DNA of 64,000 nucleotides from Campylorhamphus procurvoides (taxonomy: Eukaryota; Chordata; Aves; Passeriformes; Dendrocolaptidae): contig WBMV01004887.1 in NCBI GenBank assembly GCA_013396655.1, positions 625,978 through 689,977 of the forward strand, given 5' to 3'. Shown piece after piece: positions 1 to 11,002 of this stretch. Position 1 is the stretch's first letter. Each line of letters starts with the position of its first letter. The notes beneath the pieces were generated by a model. That model saw only the letters and a list, made by a program, of their open reading frames with translations, was not told the origin of the DNA and made no database searches. A program made the translations under genes and the position numbers.

Positions 1-299
1 TTGATGTTGTCTTTAAGATTACAAGGAAAAGTTGTGGAAAGTTTATTTACATCTCTTGCCATGGAATATTGATCAGGAAGAAAGGCAGCATAATGACATG
101 TTAGGAGGATACCCCTGAGCAACAGAGTACACTGCGTGATATCCCAGGGCTGGGCCATCAGGGATTTTTCTGTATTGATGGCCAACAGCCAACTGTTGCT
201 CGGGGTGCTGATACCATTACCTGAGGTTGTGAGTTCATGTCGTTATCTCAGGACTGGTACTGTGTCTTCCACTGAGTGCTGTGATCCCCTTTTTTTCAG
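1..299 (+). other. CACNA1I: CACNA1I intron, 3' end only
   Basis: This is the tail of the intron before the first visible coding exon. It ends in a strong pyrimidine tract and acceptor (cccctttttttcag, AG at 298-299). I see no repeat or other exon in it. Confidence 0.85.
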
Positions 300-421
300 T
301 ATGCAATGATGAGAACCCCTGTGAGGGCATGAGCCGCCACGCCACGTTTGAGAACTTCGGGATGGCCTTCCTCACACTTTTCCAGGTGTCCACAGGTGAC
401 AACTGGAATGGGATCATGAAG
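300..421 (+). CDS. CACNA1I: CACNA1I exon: domain IV pore loop of the T-type calcium channel Cav3.3
   Basis: This exon encodes the extracellular turret and re-entrant P-loop of domain IV in a low-voltage-activated calcium channel of the plasma membrane. The reading frame gives [16 protein letters not shown] and then the pore signature [11 protein letters not shown]. The Asp of GDNW is the domain IV residue of the T-type EEDD selectivity filter, where high-voltage-activated channels have Glu. The exon starts with two bases completing a codon whose first base lies in the previous exon, and ends on AAG before gtaact. The paralogues CACNA1G and CACNA1H differ in the turret, and the [10 protein letters not shown] form matches CACNA1I. 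Known family role: rebound burst firing, especially in thalamic reticular neurons. The upstream part of the protein is outside the window. Confidence 0.96.
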
Positions 422-1168
422 GTAACTGGGCCTTTGGGACAAGGATCTTCTACTTGTGGGGAAAGAGAAATTCTGATGTGTGACCTGTTCATCAATGCTT
501 GGGCTTGCAAAGGAAAGAAGCACAGAAGCTTGTTGATAGATAAGGTCCCTGCTTGGTCCGAAGTCTCTCCGCCATGGTTACTCAGACCTTGGGCTCATCT
601 AGTCCTAGAGACATCTGATTGAGAAAATGCCAATTTTCCTTAGGAGGAACAAGAAGACTGTCCAGGCTAAGAGGAAATATCCACTATAGTAAGGTCTGTT
701 GTCAAAGCTGAGCATAGAACATGTATGTTGGACATGGCACCCATCTGCAGAGCTACCAGAATACAAAATAAATACTTCCTTCCTTCAGAGGACAAGGAGG
801 AAGGAAAGTTCTTTGATCACCTTTAGTGCTTTTGAGTCTAGAGGGGAAAAGGCAGTGCCAGACTTCTCATTTTTGGTCTTGCTCACATATGTGGGGCTAC
901 AGTGGCAGCAACACGTGATGGTCTGAAAATAGTTTGCTCCATATACCTTTGGATGTTTTCGCTATGAAGCAGACAGCATATGCACAGATAGCATCCCAGA
1001 TTCTTCAGGGACCTCATTATCCCAAAGGGTATGGAGTGATAGAAGTGTTTGCCTTGTTCTTTCTGTTGGCGTCAGTGTTTTTTGGCAGAAAGAGCAACCA
1101 ATATTCCATTCTTACTTTAGTTTTTCCTTCCTTCCATCGTTCCCTCTCAAACCTAACCTCCCCTCAAG
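422..1168 (+). other. CACNA1I: CACNA1I intron (747 bp)
   Basis: The donor is gtaact and the acceptor lies in ctcccctcaag. No repeat family or RNA gene is evident. Short open frames here have no coding character. Confidence 0.85.
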
Positions 1169-1507
1169 GATACTTTGCGTGACTGCAGCCATGATGACCG
1201 GAGCTGCCTCAGCAACCTGCAGTTCATCTCCCCGCTGTACTTTGTCAGCTTTGTGCTCACAGCCCAGTTTGTCCTCATCAATGTGGTGGTAGCTGTGCTC
1301 ATGAAACATCTCGACGACAGCAACAAGGAGGCCCAGGAAGATGCAGAAATGGATGCTGAGCTTGAGATAGAAATTGCTCACGGGCTGTGCTCCCGCAAGT
1401 CAGGCTCTCCAAATTCAGGACAGGGAAAAGGAGCAGGAACAGGAGCAGGTGGTGGTAGAGCAGATCCTGAAGGACATCTGTGCATGAGATGTTACTCTCC
1501 AGCCCAG
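1169..1507 (+). CDS. CACNA1I: CACNA1I exon: domain IV S6 helix and start of the C-terminal tail
   Basis: These 113 codons are in phase 0 at both ends. The first part, [19 protein letters not shown], is the extracellular link after the pore. Next comes the S6 helix, about residues 20-50 of the exon, a run of V/L/F/I with [17 protein letters not shown]. It lines the pore and carries the activation gate. The acidic stretch after S6 ([20 protein letters not shown]) is the conserved T-type proximal C-terminus, which replaces the EF-hand/IQ region of high-voltage channels. After that comes a Gly/Ala-rich linker ([11 protein letters not shown]) typical of the poorly conserved tail. The exon closes with CYSPAQ before the consensus donor gtgagt. 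The exon fits CACNA1I better than CACNA1G or CACNA1H because of the SPAQ–ENLWLDS junction. Confidence 0.96.
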
Positions 1508-2123
1508 GTGAGTACACCTTTGAGCTTACTAAACCAGACTGCAGTAAGTAGCTGTGGGTAGAAGTTGGGCAGCCTAGATGTCTGAGGGCTTAGCAGTAGC
1601 AGAGTCTTCCACTTCAAGGTGAGAGGTTTGCTTTCAGCAGTAGACTGAGTTGGTAGCATCATGTAGGGACAAGGCCATGACAGCAGTGTGTCCTGTTCAT
1701 TGTCATCATGGCGTAGGAACCTACGGGCCAGCAGAGGAGGGATGGAGTGATTAGCTAAAGGTGTGATAGGAGCAAATCTGAGAGGGGAGCTCAGGAGAAG
1801 AGTGCAGGGGAAATGGCAGATTGAGAGTGAGGCACTCCAGAAGAGCTGGAAGGGAGGCATGAGCAGTGCCATGGTGCACTGAAAGTGAGTGAAGACTGTC
1901 CCTCACTTATTTTTTTTTTTCCACATTGAACTCTGGCACCTTTACACAGCGTATGGAGCAAGTGTTCCCCCAGTGACCCTGTGCAAGTACCTGCAGAACA
2001 AGATGCTGCTCCAGATGAGTCAGGGTGGAGAACCCAGCCCCAAACTCACATGAAACTTTAAAGCAAGGAACTCGACATTCTTAAAATGATCTCTCCCGTC
2101 CTCCCCCCTTTCTTGTCCCCTAG
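1508..2123 (+). other. CACNA1I: CACNA1I intron (616 bp)
   Basis: The donor is gtgagtac. The acceptor is cttgtcccctag after a C/T-rich tract. Nothing else is recognisable inside. Confidence 0.88.
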
Positions 2124-2270
2124 GAGAACTTATGGCTGGACAGTGTCTCTTTAATTATTAAGGACTCCTTCGACGGGGAGTTAATGATCATCGATAACCT
2201 ATCGGGCTCCGTCTTCCACCATTACTCCTCGCCGGCCATGTGCGAGAAGTGTAACCATGACAAGCAAGAG
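2124..2270 (+). CDS. CACNA1I: CACNA1I exon: proximal C-terminal tail
   Basis: The 49 codons are in phase 0 at both ends. The peptide begins ENLWLDSVSLIIKDS, continues with GELMIIDNLSGSVFHHYSS, and ends PAMCEKCNHDKQE before gtaacc. This segment is well conserved across CACNA1I orthologues and lies in the cytoplasmic tail. A CxxC pair (CEKC) followed by His is visible; whether it binds a metal is unknown. Phase and spacing agree with the neighbouring exons. Confidence 0.95.
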
Positions 2271-5200
2271 GTAACCTGCGTACGAGGATGTGTGAGGGGA
2301 CTCTCCCCCCAAGACCTGCACACCCACACCCACATGCCCACAGGTCGTCTGATGTGTGCTCCTGAGTGTAGATTGTGTAGACAGTAGAGCTTGTTGACCT
2401 GTGTTTGTTGTTTGTTGTGAAGTGCTGATACTGCCCTACTCAGCCACAGGTGGATGTTTGAGGTGGTGGAAAAGTGAGACATGACAGGACACAGGTCAGG
2501 AGGGATGGACTGACCTGTAGAGAAATGAATATGAAGGCATCCTGGCAGCTCTTGTATTCAATTTGGCAAGAAAAGAATAAGTTTGAGCTCATGTTGTACA
2601 GAGGACTCTAAGGGTCTCACCCCAACGACAGCACTCAGGAGCAATTCAGTGGGAGACTTAAGGATGTGTTTTGTCCTTGTTTTAAGCATGTGTTTGCTTA
2701 TTCCCTGTTGAGGTCGATGAATCAAACACATGTTTAAATGCCTTGTTGAACAGAGTCACCGTCTGTGAGCAAGGATTGGTTTGTGGCAAAAAATAGTTAA
2801 TTAGTCTGAGCAAAAACTAAATAAAAATGGGCCCACTGAAAAAGTTTGTTAGCTGACAAATGGGTTGTTGTTAAGAGCAGGACACCAAATGGCTTAGACT
2901 TGAGCTTCTAAAGTTGGTAGATGTTTTAGAAAACTATTTCCTAAACTATTAGTCTTTTCACCTTGTGAAAATCAGGAAGAAAGTAGTCTGGAAGGAGATA
3001 GGTTATTTCTGAAATTTTATTTCTGAAATAATTTTATTGGATTTAAGTGCTCCAGTTTTGTGTGGTCAGACTTGTAGCAGTAGTGTGGCTTATCTGACAG
3101 TAATCTGGTATGTCAGTGGGCAGTCTTCATCCTCTTCTTACCCGTAACTAATGTGATATGTTGTTATCGCTCATGAAGTCACATTGTGAAATGAGCTCTT
3201 ATTGGCAGATTACTCTATCCCTGTTTGAAGAAAGCAATATTTTGTTTGGCTTCAGGTGCCTAGTTGTGATACTCTAATTTTTTTTCCAGTTTTTCACTAT
3301 CTGCTCGTCCCCATAACTTCCCTCTGAAAGTATCAAAATGCAAATATTCTTGTAGTTTATCATTATTGCAACACTTCGCAAATGGATGCTGTGTTAATGC
3401 AACCAAATAACTAGTTTTCAATTAACTGCAATTTCCACTGCTTTATTTATGTCCTTATGTTCAGCAATTGGTGCTCAGCTTTCTCTGGAAATGAGATCTC
3501 CTACAGCATTCCAGAATGATTACCCCTAAGTTAAGTCATTTGCAGCTACTTTGCTACATTTGAAAACCTTCCAATCTTCAGTATCCTGCCTAGGAATGAA
3601 GACAATCACACATTTTCTTACCTTTCCAGCAAGGAAACTAGATAGCAAAATCTTCAAGTGCAACCCACAGCCACAGCAAGGACTTCGATATAATAATCAC
3701 AACTGAAGAATTATTCTTAGATCATATTTTCTATGTGATTTCTATGTTGTTTCTATAAAAACAACTATATTTTCTAATAGTTGTTACAGAGCCATAAATT
3801 ATTTTTCAAAATTGACTTTTCAGTACATCTAAAATGTAAATTTGAAATTATCTATATATGCAAGAATAACTTTAGTAATAAAATGTAGATACTTTATTTC
3901 TGATCATATAAATCAAAACTGCAGTTCAGGAATTTAAGTCATGATTGATCATGACCTTCAGTATTTCATAGTGAAAAAAACATTGAGGAAATGTCAACAA
4001 GAAATCACCATATGGAGGCATAGCTAACATCAGGAATACAATAGTCATTTAAATTAGACTGTATTCTGCTACATCAACATATTCAAATAGGTATTGTACA
4101 CATAGAACTACAGTGTCTCAGAACCAATTGACAGCAAGTTACAAAGGTGAAACAGTTTTTATCAAGTCTTCTTCAATACATGTGTATTAGAAAAAGCAGT
4201 ATACCTGCTGTCCACCACATCACCCTTAACTCTGTTCTTTTGACAAAAAGCACTTATTAGCCAAAAATGTTCACTCTGATTTCATTGGTAGTTTAATTCA
4301 TCAAGATGCTGAGCACAGTGGATGGACAAAACATTTAAACATATGCTCAAACTTATTCATATGTGCTAAGCTTTTTGTGGCATTGAGCAGCAGTGCTCAG
4401 CACCTTTCCCAGTTATGCTCCTGACACTATATTTTCAAACCAATTATTTGTATAATTAGGAATTTTTGTAATCACAGGTCTGTTTATAAAGCTATGTAGT
4501 ATCTGCAATTAGATATTTTCTGAGGGATATGTGTGTGTGGTTCAGTGTCTCAGGCTGATGTTCCTGGCAGTTTTCATGGATTGTGATCTAGTGAACAGCT
4601 CCTTCTCCTCCCACCATAATTTTAAAAAATTTTTTGTTCCCCATCTTCAGTCAGCTGATTTTCAAGTATTCTGCAGTAAGGGAGGCAATACAGGCAAAAT
4701 CTCCTTTTTTCATGGTGCTAACCTCTTTTCTTGTCATTGCTATCCTTTCATTCTTGGGATGGTTGATAGACATCTATTTATTGGTGGCTGAAGTGTGTTT
4801 ACGAACTGGTAGGAGTCTGTCAGCAAGCAGCAGTGAAATGTTTATCTATTCACGACTTTGTTGATTATATTTTTTTGTGTAGATCCCAGGGTGGCCAGAA
4901 TTTGCAAGCAAGCAGTTCAGTGACAGACTATTCTGACTTTTGTTGAAATCCCTTTTTATGGATGGAGAAGGTAGTCACAGACGTTACCATGTTTCATACT
5001 CATGTCTCTACAAGCACAGCTGTAAGGCTGTTCTGGTGTAACAACCTATTAGGCCAGTAATATATGAGTACACACATTAAGTGGGACTGAATGAAGATTA
5101 TGTTTCTCTACACAAGTAGTTGCTGACTGGTGGTCGTGTAATGTGCTTGATATAAGTTCATTATGAGCTTTCTGTGTGTTGGCATTTTGAGCAGCAGTTG

Positions 5201-6474
5201 TCGGTGTTGGGCTCTCTTCATGGTGGAACAGCACCATGTGCCTGTGTCAGAATACCTCAAATAAGGATGTAATTTGTGCCCTTTGTTTAAATCCTGCCCT
5301 GGTTTTCCATCCTGTTTGTTTAAAGTGCATTATCGCTCAGATGGAGACCTCTTCCACCTTCTGGCATTGGCCCAAGCCACTAAACTTCCAGCTCAAAAGA
5401 GTCTTCTCTCCAAGTGTTTCACCTGCTGTCATGGCACAAAACCTGTACCTGCCTCTTGCAAACACAAACACATGGCCAGAAAGATACACGATCAGGAAGC
5501 AAGCTGTCCTCATTGAGACAACCCAGAATACAGCTCTCAAGAGTTACCTGCTGTTAGTGTGAACTGGTGGGACTCTAGAGACCGGTGACAGGAATTCAAG
5601 CACAGCAGGGACAGAGCAACTGCTTAGTCTAGTAGAAAATGAAGATGCTTTTCAGGCATTGTGAGAAAGAGCTGTCAGGCAGAGGGAGTTTGAAAGCTTG
5701 GATGAAAGATGATGTGGGAGAGGGGCACATGTAGTATGAAACAGGCCAAAGCATTAAGCAAAGTCAGGCATGGGACTGGAGCAGAGGAACAAGAATAAGA
5801 AAGATGCAGTGGTCAGACTTGCTTTCAGAAAGTAAGAGAGCAAAGTATGAGTGGGTGGGAGGAGTGAGTTTAGGGATGGAGAGAAGAATGGGAGATGGTG
5901 TTAGGTGAGGTCTTGGATAGGTTAGAGGGGAGAGGGAAGACTCAGAACAGCTGGAGGGAAACAGGGTTTCAGTAATGAAGGTAAGAGAATATGAAACGCA
6001 TGATACTGGCATGGACTGCAAGAGGCATGACTATCTCCGGAATGAAAGCAGCTTCATGTTTAAGCAGGGCTGTCTGTGGTGCCTTCAGAGAGAGGGGTTC
6101 ACTCCTCATCCCTCAGCAGAGCAGGCTGCCTTGTCACTGGCCTGAGGGAGCCCTCTGCCTGCCTGGCCTTACTTGCAGGGCCTTGGGCTGACTGTATTGC
6201 TGTGACAAATTCAGGACTTGTTCCTCCAATTCTGGCACTAGAGAAGCATGGACTGGTGGTGGGCTGCTTGCAGATTGTATGTTCAACCTTCCTTAAAAAG
6301 TGAATTCTCCTGCCCAGCCTAGGTCTGGGTTAGGCAGTTCCTGATGTGTCCAAGGAATATAACCTAAAACTGATCTTGAGTCTACAGGCTCTCACTTATC
6401 CACCATGAACAGTGTGACTGCTTGAAATGTGGGTGCCAGGCATGACCTGTGACAGCTCCTTTCCCTTCCTGCAG
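2271..6474 (+). other. CACNA1I: CACNA1I intron (4.2 kb)
   Basis: This is the largest intron in the window. It is AT-rich and shows no recognisable transposon, RNA gene or extra channel exon. The open frames at 4531-4864 and 5236-5562 lack splice context and family similarity. The acceptor is a strong ctcctttcccttcctgcag. Confidence 0.85.
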
Positions 6475-6591
6475 GTCCAGCTGGCTGAAATGGAAGCATT
6501 ATCCCTCAACTCAGACAAGTCCTCTTCCATCCTTCTAGGAGATGAGTCAGATAATCGAAACACTTCGCAGCTGAGTCCTAAGGAGATCAAG
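6475..6591 (+). CDS. CACNA1I: CACNA1I exon: C-terminal tail, Ser-rich segment
   Basis: The 39 codons are in phase 0 at both ends. The peptide starts VQLAEMEALSLNSDKSSSIL, matching the conserved CACNA1I tail motif (VQLAE.EA.SLNSD.SSSILLGD). It then diverges into NTSQLSPKEIK. The donor gtgagccc follows AAG. It lies in the cytoplasm; the run of serines makes it a likely phosphorylation region, which is inference. Confidence 0.94.
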
Positions 6592-6972
6592 GTGAGCCCC
6601 AGGTGGTCATGGGCATGTTACACCATGCACTGTATTTAATGCCCCTGCTCATTTCAAGTGCTCTGTATGCATCCAAGTGTCCCTGCTGAGGAATGTAATT
6701 CTGATCATTTTTCAAGTGTTTCTCCACAGAGACATACCATGGAGAAGGATTTGAGGAGAACAAAAGGATATATGTTTCAGAAAGTTCTCTTCACTACTGT
6801 TAATAACTTCCTCTAAATGAGTCTAAATTTAGGGGATTTGGGTGGGCAAACTGAGCATCTTTTAGCTAGCTTGAAGGTATTATCAGAATGAGCTCTTTTT
6901 AAGACTTTGACAAGTTTGTTCTACCATCTGCCATTAAATTTCACAAGGCTTTGTCCTCACTAATTTTTCTAG
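6592..6972 (+). other. CACNA1I: CACNA1I intron (381 bp)
   Basis: The intron ends in a tandem acceptor (tttctagcag). No other feature is visible. Confidence 0.85.
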
Positions 6973-7141
6973 CAGGATGGCCAAGACAGCCCTGACTCCA
7001 ATGGGGCAGACAATCTTGGGGAATCTCTGCTCCCAGTGTCCAGTGAGGATGGCTCTACAAACCCAGATAGTTACCTGTGTGAAATGGAGAATACTCCTTT
7101 CAACTCAGTCCAGTCTTGGCTAAAGCATGAAAGTACCAAAG
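6973..7141 (+). CDS. CACNA1I: CACNA1I exon: C-terminal tail with tandem acceptor
   Basis: This exon has 56 codons plus one base. Its start is acidic and poorly conserved (QDGQDSPDSNGADNLGESLL). It ends in the recognisable CACNA1I stretch SYLCEMENTPFNSVQSWLKH. The acceptor is a NAGNAG type (tagcag|gat), so splicing may begin at 6973 (adds Gln) or 6976. The donor is a consensus gtgagc after the first base of a codon. Homology rests on the CEME..PFN.V.SWLKH motif. Confidence 0.92.
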
Positions 7142-7969
7142 GTGAGCACAGTTCTCATTATTCTCTGGGTCTGCTGAAAGTGTGGGTTGGTTAAGTTCAT
7201 CTGTCTTTCCCCTGCCTCCCCTCTGCCAGGAATGGAGTTAATGTGACATGGGGTTACACTAACCAGCAGTTAGCTTTCCATTTGCTGGTCTTGAGGAATG
7301 GTGTGAGGAACAGTTCCTTTTTTAGCTGCTAGATCTTTTATCTTCCTTCAGACATGACTATGTGAAGTATTGTAAAAGAACTGACCCCCATTCACAGTAG
7401 TGTGCCCATGCATGGTCAGAGAAGAGTGGGGACAAATTCCCTTAGCATGCCAGCTGTATGAATTGTGCTCACTCAGCACAGCAAAACACTGCTGCCCCTG
7501 ACAGCAGGCACAGGTTCAGGGAACATGTAACACGCATCTGTCCTTAGTGGAAGTGCTCCAGTGCCACTCTTGAGCATGCTCTGGTCTCCTCTGGTCCCCG
7601 GGTTTCCCAAACCGCCACTTTATTTATCTCCCTTCATCCCTTGCCTTGCAGGATATAGAGTGAAAATCCTTTGGCAATGATACATATTCTGTGAGAACAA
7701 CAGCTGAGCCAAGCTGGGCTCTTTATGACTCTGAGCTTTGTTAGGTCTTCCAGGTCTGGTGCAGACTTTTGTGCAAGAAATGGGATCTGTGGTCTCAATA
7801 CCAGACTGAGGTTTCTTGGTCAGGAGTGCATGTCACTGAATATCCTTTGTACACTGGACTTGAGGACCCTCAGTGTAACAGCACCAAAGGCACCAAATCA
7901 AATCAGAGGACTCAAAGGTTTTTTTTCTTCTATTTCTGTTCTCTTCCCCTTTCTTTGATGGTCTGTCAG
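7142..7969 (+). other. CACNA1I: CACNA1I intron (828 bp)
   Basis: The donor is gtgagcac. The acceptor at 7968-7969 follows a long T/C tract from about 7919. No repeat or RNA gene is recognised. Confidence 0.85.
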
Positions 7970-8166
7970 TCCCTCCCAGCCCCTTCTCTCCAGGTGCATC
8001 TTGCCCTCTGTTACCTGTACCAGCGGAATTTTTCCACCCAGCCACCTCTGCCACCCAGACAGGACCTGAGGAGGTCTCCAGTCCACACAACCTTCCTAAG
8101 ATCTCTCTGCAAGGCTCATGGGCATCACTGAGATCTCCGAGTGTGAACTGTTCACTTCTTCATCAG
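7970..8166 (+). CDS. CACNA1I: CACNA1I exon: C-terminal tail, Pro-rich segment
   Basis: The first two bases complete a codon shared with the previous exon (G|TC, Val). Sixty-five codons follow and the exon ends in phase 0 before gtgagg. The peptide has the family's Pro-rich run (PPSPFSPGASCPLLPVP, then AEFFHP). It then shows LPKISLQGSWASLRSPSVNC, one of the most diagnostic CACNA1I tail motifs. Because the frame in register with the previous exon starts only after the AG at 7969, the internal AGs at 7978-7979 and 7993-7994 are unlikely acceptors. Confidence 0.93.
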
Positions 8167-9921
8167 GTGAGGAACCCTGCTTCCTTTTGCTAGAAAAACT
8201 CAATTTTCAGATCACACCCAAACAGAGGGGTTGAACAAGGAGGAGGGCAAAGGAAAGAGAGAGGCAGCTGTGGTCATGGCCTGGGTAAACCTTGATCTGT
8301 TGGAGGAGCACAGTGGACTGCAGAATGCAGGAGGGTTGGGAAAAAGACAAGGTAGTATAGCAAAGGGTATTGTATAGCTCTCACCCATCAAGTCATACGT
8401 TCTTCTGCTTTGGATCAACAAATAGTGCGACAGCTGCAGTGAGCCCCACATGAAGATGAAATCACATCACTTTGTAGCTCTCCCCTGGGTCCCTGGCACT
8501 GAGTGTGCTGCAGACACCTGTGTGCACAGCAGCCACGGTGTGAGCCGGGGAGATGACAGCTGCACCTGTCCCCTTAGCACTGTGACTCCAGATCACGCAC
8601 CTTTTTGGTTGGAATAGGCTTTGCCCCACCTACATCCTCCACAGCCCTTAGTGCCACATCCACACACTGTGTCTCTAAGCTCATTGTTTTCCCCAGCCCA
8701 CTTAGCTCTCACAGCCCAGAAAGGTGCTATCTCTTTCTGTAAAAGCAGCTATTTCTCACTAATGAAAGAGAAGAATAAAAGTGTTGGGGGAAGATCAAGT
8801 GTCTCTGAAGAGCAGAGGAGGCAGAGATGAAAGCCAAGTAGAGATCCCTGTTACTGTTTTTAAAAGATACTCCATGAACAGGGACACTCCATTCAGGACA
8901 AACTATCTAGCTATATGTGACAGACACTGCTAGTAAATACAAATGTGTATAAATTCACCCAGGAAAAATTAAGCCTTGATTTGAGACCACTGAGTTGTTG
9001 CAGTGTTGAAACTTCTGGGACACGAAGAGGAAAAGCACTGGAGCTGGCATACCACTGGGACAAAAGTACTGAATTGTTATAAAGGAGAAATTGGTAAAGT
9101 TCTGATTATATGATGCAGACTCTGTTGAATAACTGTGATTCAGGAGACTGCTTCCAGTCCTATATGTATTATTCCCAGTACAGTGTCTCAGTTATGATAT
9201 CATAGTGCAGACCAATTTCCTAGAAATAACTGAAATGCAGCTTAACTAGCTGAGCCCTGATACAAGGAAATTAAGGCTGTTTTCTCTTCCTGCTGGAAGG
9301 GGACCCCACCTTTCTGCCCTGAATACCATCACTGCTGCTAGTGCTGGTCAGAAGAACCATGAGGCCTCTTTTCTCTCCCCAAGTATTGTTTATTTTTTTA
9401 ACGAGTGGAGGTCTATGTACAGAAGTCCCCTGATTCCTGCCCAGCTGATAGTTTTGGTGTGTTCACAGCCTGTATGGCAGGTTTATAGGGAAGCCATGAG
9501 TGAGGACCCATGGGGAGTCTCTGCTCCACTGCCCTCTGGACTGTCAATGCTCAGGGAAAGCCTAGTGGCAGAGGCTGCAGAGCTTACAACATCCCAGCAG
9601 CCCTTCCCATTAGCGGAGCCCTTCACGTGGGAGGGCTAGATTCATCCTGGAGTGGAATGCAATCAGTTCAAAATATTGAAACCTTTCCTCCTCCTTACCC
9701 AGAAGGCAATCCCCTGGGCAAGCTGCATGGCTGGTGCTTTGTAGCATTGCTTAGGTGATTTATCGATGCCCTCACCAGCAGAGGAGAGTGAGAGAGGAAT
9801 CGGAGCTTTCCCCCTTTCTTGTGGTTTGTTTTCATCCCCCAAAGTACTCCCAAAACAAATAAGGCAAAGCCTCTGTCCGTCTACTTCCTGAGACCGGTGT
9901 TTCCATATTGCTGCTCCCCAG
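8167..9921 (+). other. CACNA1I: CACNA1I last intron (1.76 kb)
   Basis: The donor is gtgagga and the acceptor is ttgctgctccccag. Pyrimidine-rich patches occur, but no transposon or RNA gene is recognised. Confidence 0.86.
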
Positions 9922-10623
9922 ACGCCCGTGAGCGATACCTCCCTGGACAGCCGGAGCAGCAGCTCAGCGGGCAGCCTGCAGACCACGCTGGAGGACAGCC
10001 TCAACCTCAGCGACTCTCCGCGCTGCGCGCTGGCGCTGCCCGTGGCTCTGTGTCCCGTGCCCGCTGCGGGCAGCCAAAGACCCCTGGCAGCGCCCCTGTC
10101 CCCCGCCTCCCGCCGCCGGAGCCTGCGGGGCAGGGGACTCTTCAACCTGCGGAGCATGTGCCGGCACCAGCGCAGCCACAGCAGCGGGGGCAGCACCAGT
10201 CCCGGCTGCACTCACCACGACTCCATGGACCCCTCTGATGAGGAGGGGGCGGGCAGCAGCCTGCGGGGGGGTGGCAACAACAGCGAGCCCTCAGAGACCC
10301 TCAGCAGCCTCTCGCTGACCTCCCTCTTCTCGCCGCCTCCGCCGGGGCTGACCGTGGTGAAGAAGTGCAGCAGCACCAGCAGCCTCCACGCCAGCCCCTC
10401 GCCCCGCCGCCCCGCCACACACCACGCCAAGCCCTTCTACACCGTTGACCCCCGGGGCTTCCTCTCGATGCCCTCCTGGGTGACGGACTTCTGCAAGGAC
10501 ACCCCCTCGCCCAGGGGAGGAGAGGAGCCAGACGGCCCCGGCAGACTGGGGACAGGGGACCGCAGCTCCCCGCTCCCTTCTGAGCTGGAGCTGGGTGACG
10601 GAGTCAGCAAGAGGAATAGATGA
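9922..10623 (+). CDS. CACNA1I: CACNA1I terminal coding exon: distal C-terminal tail and stop
   Basis: The exon has 233 residues and a TGA at 10621-10623. It is much richer in G+C and CpG than its surroundings. Near its start it has SDTSLDSRSSSSAGSLQTTL, then EDSLNLSDSPR. A basic block follows (SRRRSLRGRGLF) that contains a basophilic-kinase-like RRRSL. Next are the highly conserved HQRSHSSGGSTSPGCTHHDS and MDPSDEEG, then SETLSSLSLTSLF, a poly-Pro PPPPGL, and a more divergent end. The last residues SKRNR closely resemble the SKRKR terminus of mammalian CACNA1I. The tail is predicted to be disordered, cytoplasmic and phosphorylated. Long antisense open frames here are by-products of the GC-rich codons. 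Confidence 0.96.
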   Translation, partial: TPVSDTSLDSRSSSSAGSLQTTLEDSLNLSDSPRCALALPVALCPVPAAGSQRPLAAPLSPASRRRSLRGRGLFNLRSMCRHQRSHSSGGSTSPGCTHHDSMDPSDEEGAGSSLRGGGNNSEPSETLSSLSLTSLFSPPPPGLTVVKKCSSTSSLHASPSPRRPATHHAKPFYTVDPRGFLSMPSWVTDFCKDTPSPRGGEEPDGPGRLGTGDRSSPLPSELELGDGVSKRNR

Positions 10624-10746
10624 GGGTCCTTGAGGTGCAGGGAGAGAGCTTTCGGCTGCTGGCATGGGGAGCATGTTTCACTAGCTTCTCCCCGGCAGCA
10701 ATTCCAAAGGATTTGCAAGAAAAAGAAACAGGCAAACAAAAAATTA

Positions 10747-10799
10747 TAAATATATATATATACGTAAATATATATACATATATATATATATAAAATAAA
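10747..10799. repeat. (TA)n-rich microsatellite in the CACNA1I 3' UTR
   Basis: Interrupted TA dinucleotides with short A breaks start about 125 bases after the stop. The run is largely self-complementary and would fold into AU hairpins in RNA. Confidence 0.9.
10794..10799 (+). promoter_or_regulatory. Proximal AATAAA poly(A) signal candidate
   Basis: An exact AATAAA lies 171 bases past the stop codon, followed within 30 bases by a G/U-containing stretch (ggcgtggg). It sits at the edge of the TA repeat, so chance occurrence is possible. Confidence 0.3.
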
Positions 10800-10972
10800 T
10801 ACTCTGGTACCGTACCTCAGAGGCGTGGGAGAGTGCAAGCAATACGGGAACAGTCCTGCCTAAGGGCAAGACCTGGACCATCACCACAGAGACTATAGTG
10901 ACAAGAAAAGGCCATGGGGCTGGTAGGGACAGGCCCCTCCAGCCAGGTGACTGCCACGCGGCAGCTGTTTAG

Positions 10973-10994
10973 TTATATACATATACATATATAG
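10973..10994. repeat. TA-rich simple repeat
   Basis: A run of tatata and cata units occurs within the probable 3' UTR. Confidence 0.7.
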
Positions 10995-11002
10995 AGAGAT
11001 TG

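Noticed and set aside
5236..5562. 108-codon plus-strand open frame in the 4.2-kb CACNA1I intron
   Set aside because: No flanking splice sites that fit the channel phases, and the peptide resembles no part of CACNA1I.
9663..10211. 182-codon minus-strand open frame
   Set aside because: It lies opposite the GC-rich CACNA1I terminal exon and is a shadow of its codon composition; no splice or family support.
9819..10238. 139-codon plus-strand open frame in a second frame
   Set aside because: It crosses the CACNA1I acceptor at 9921 and overlaps the true frame, which has clear homology.
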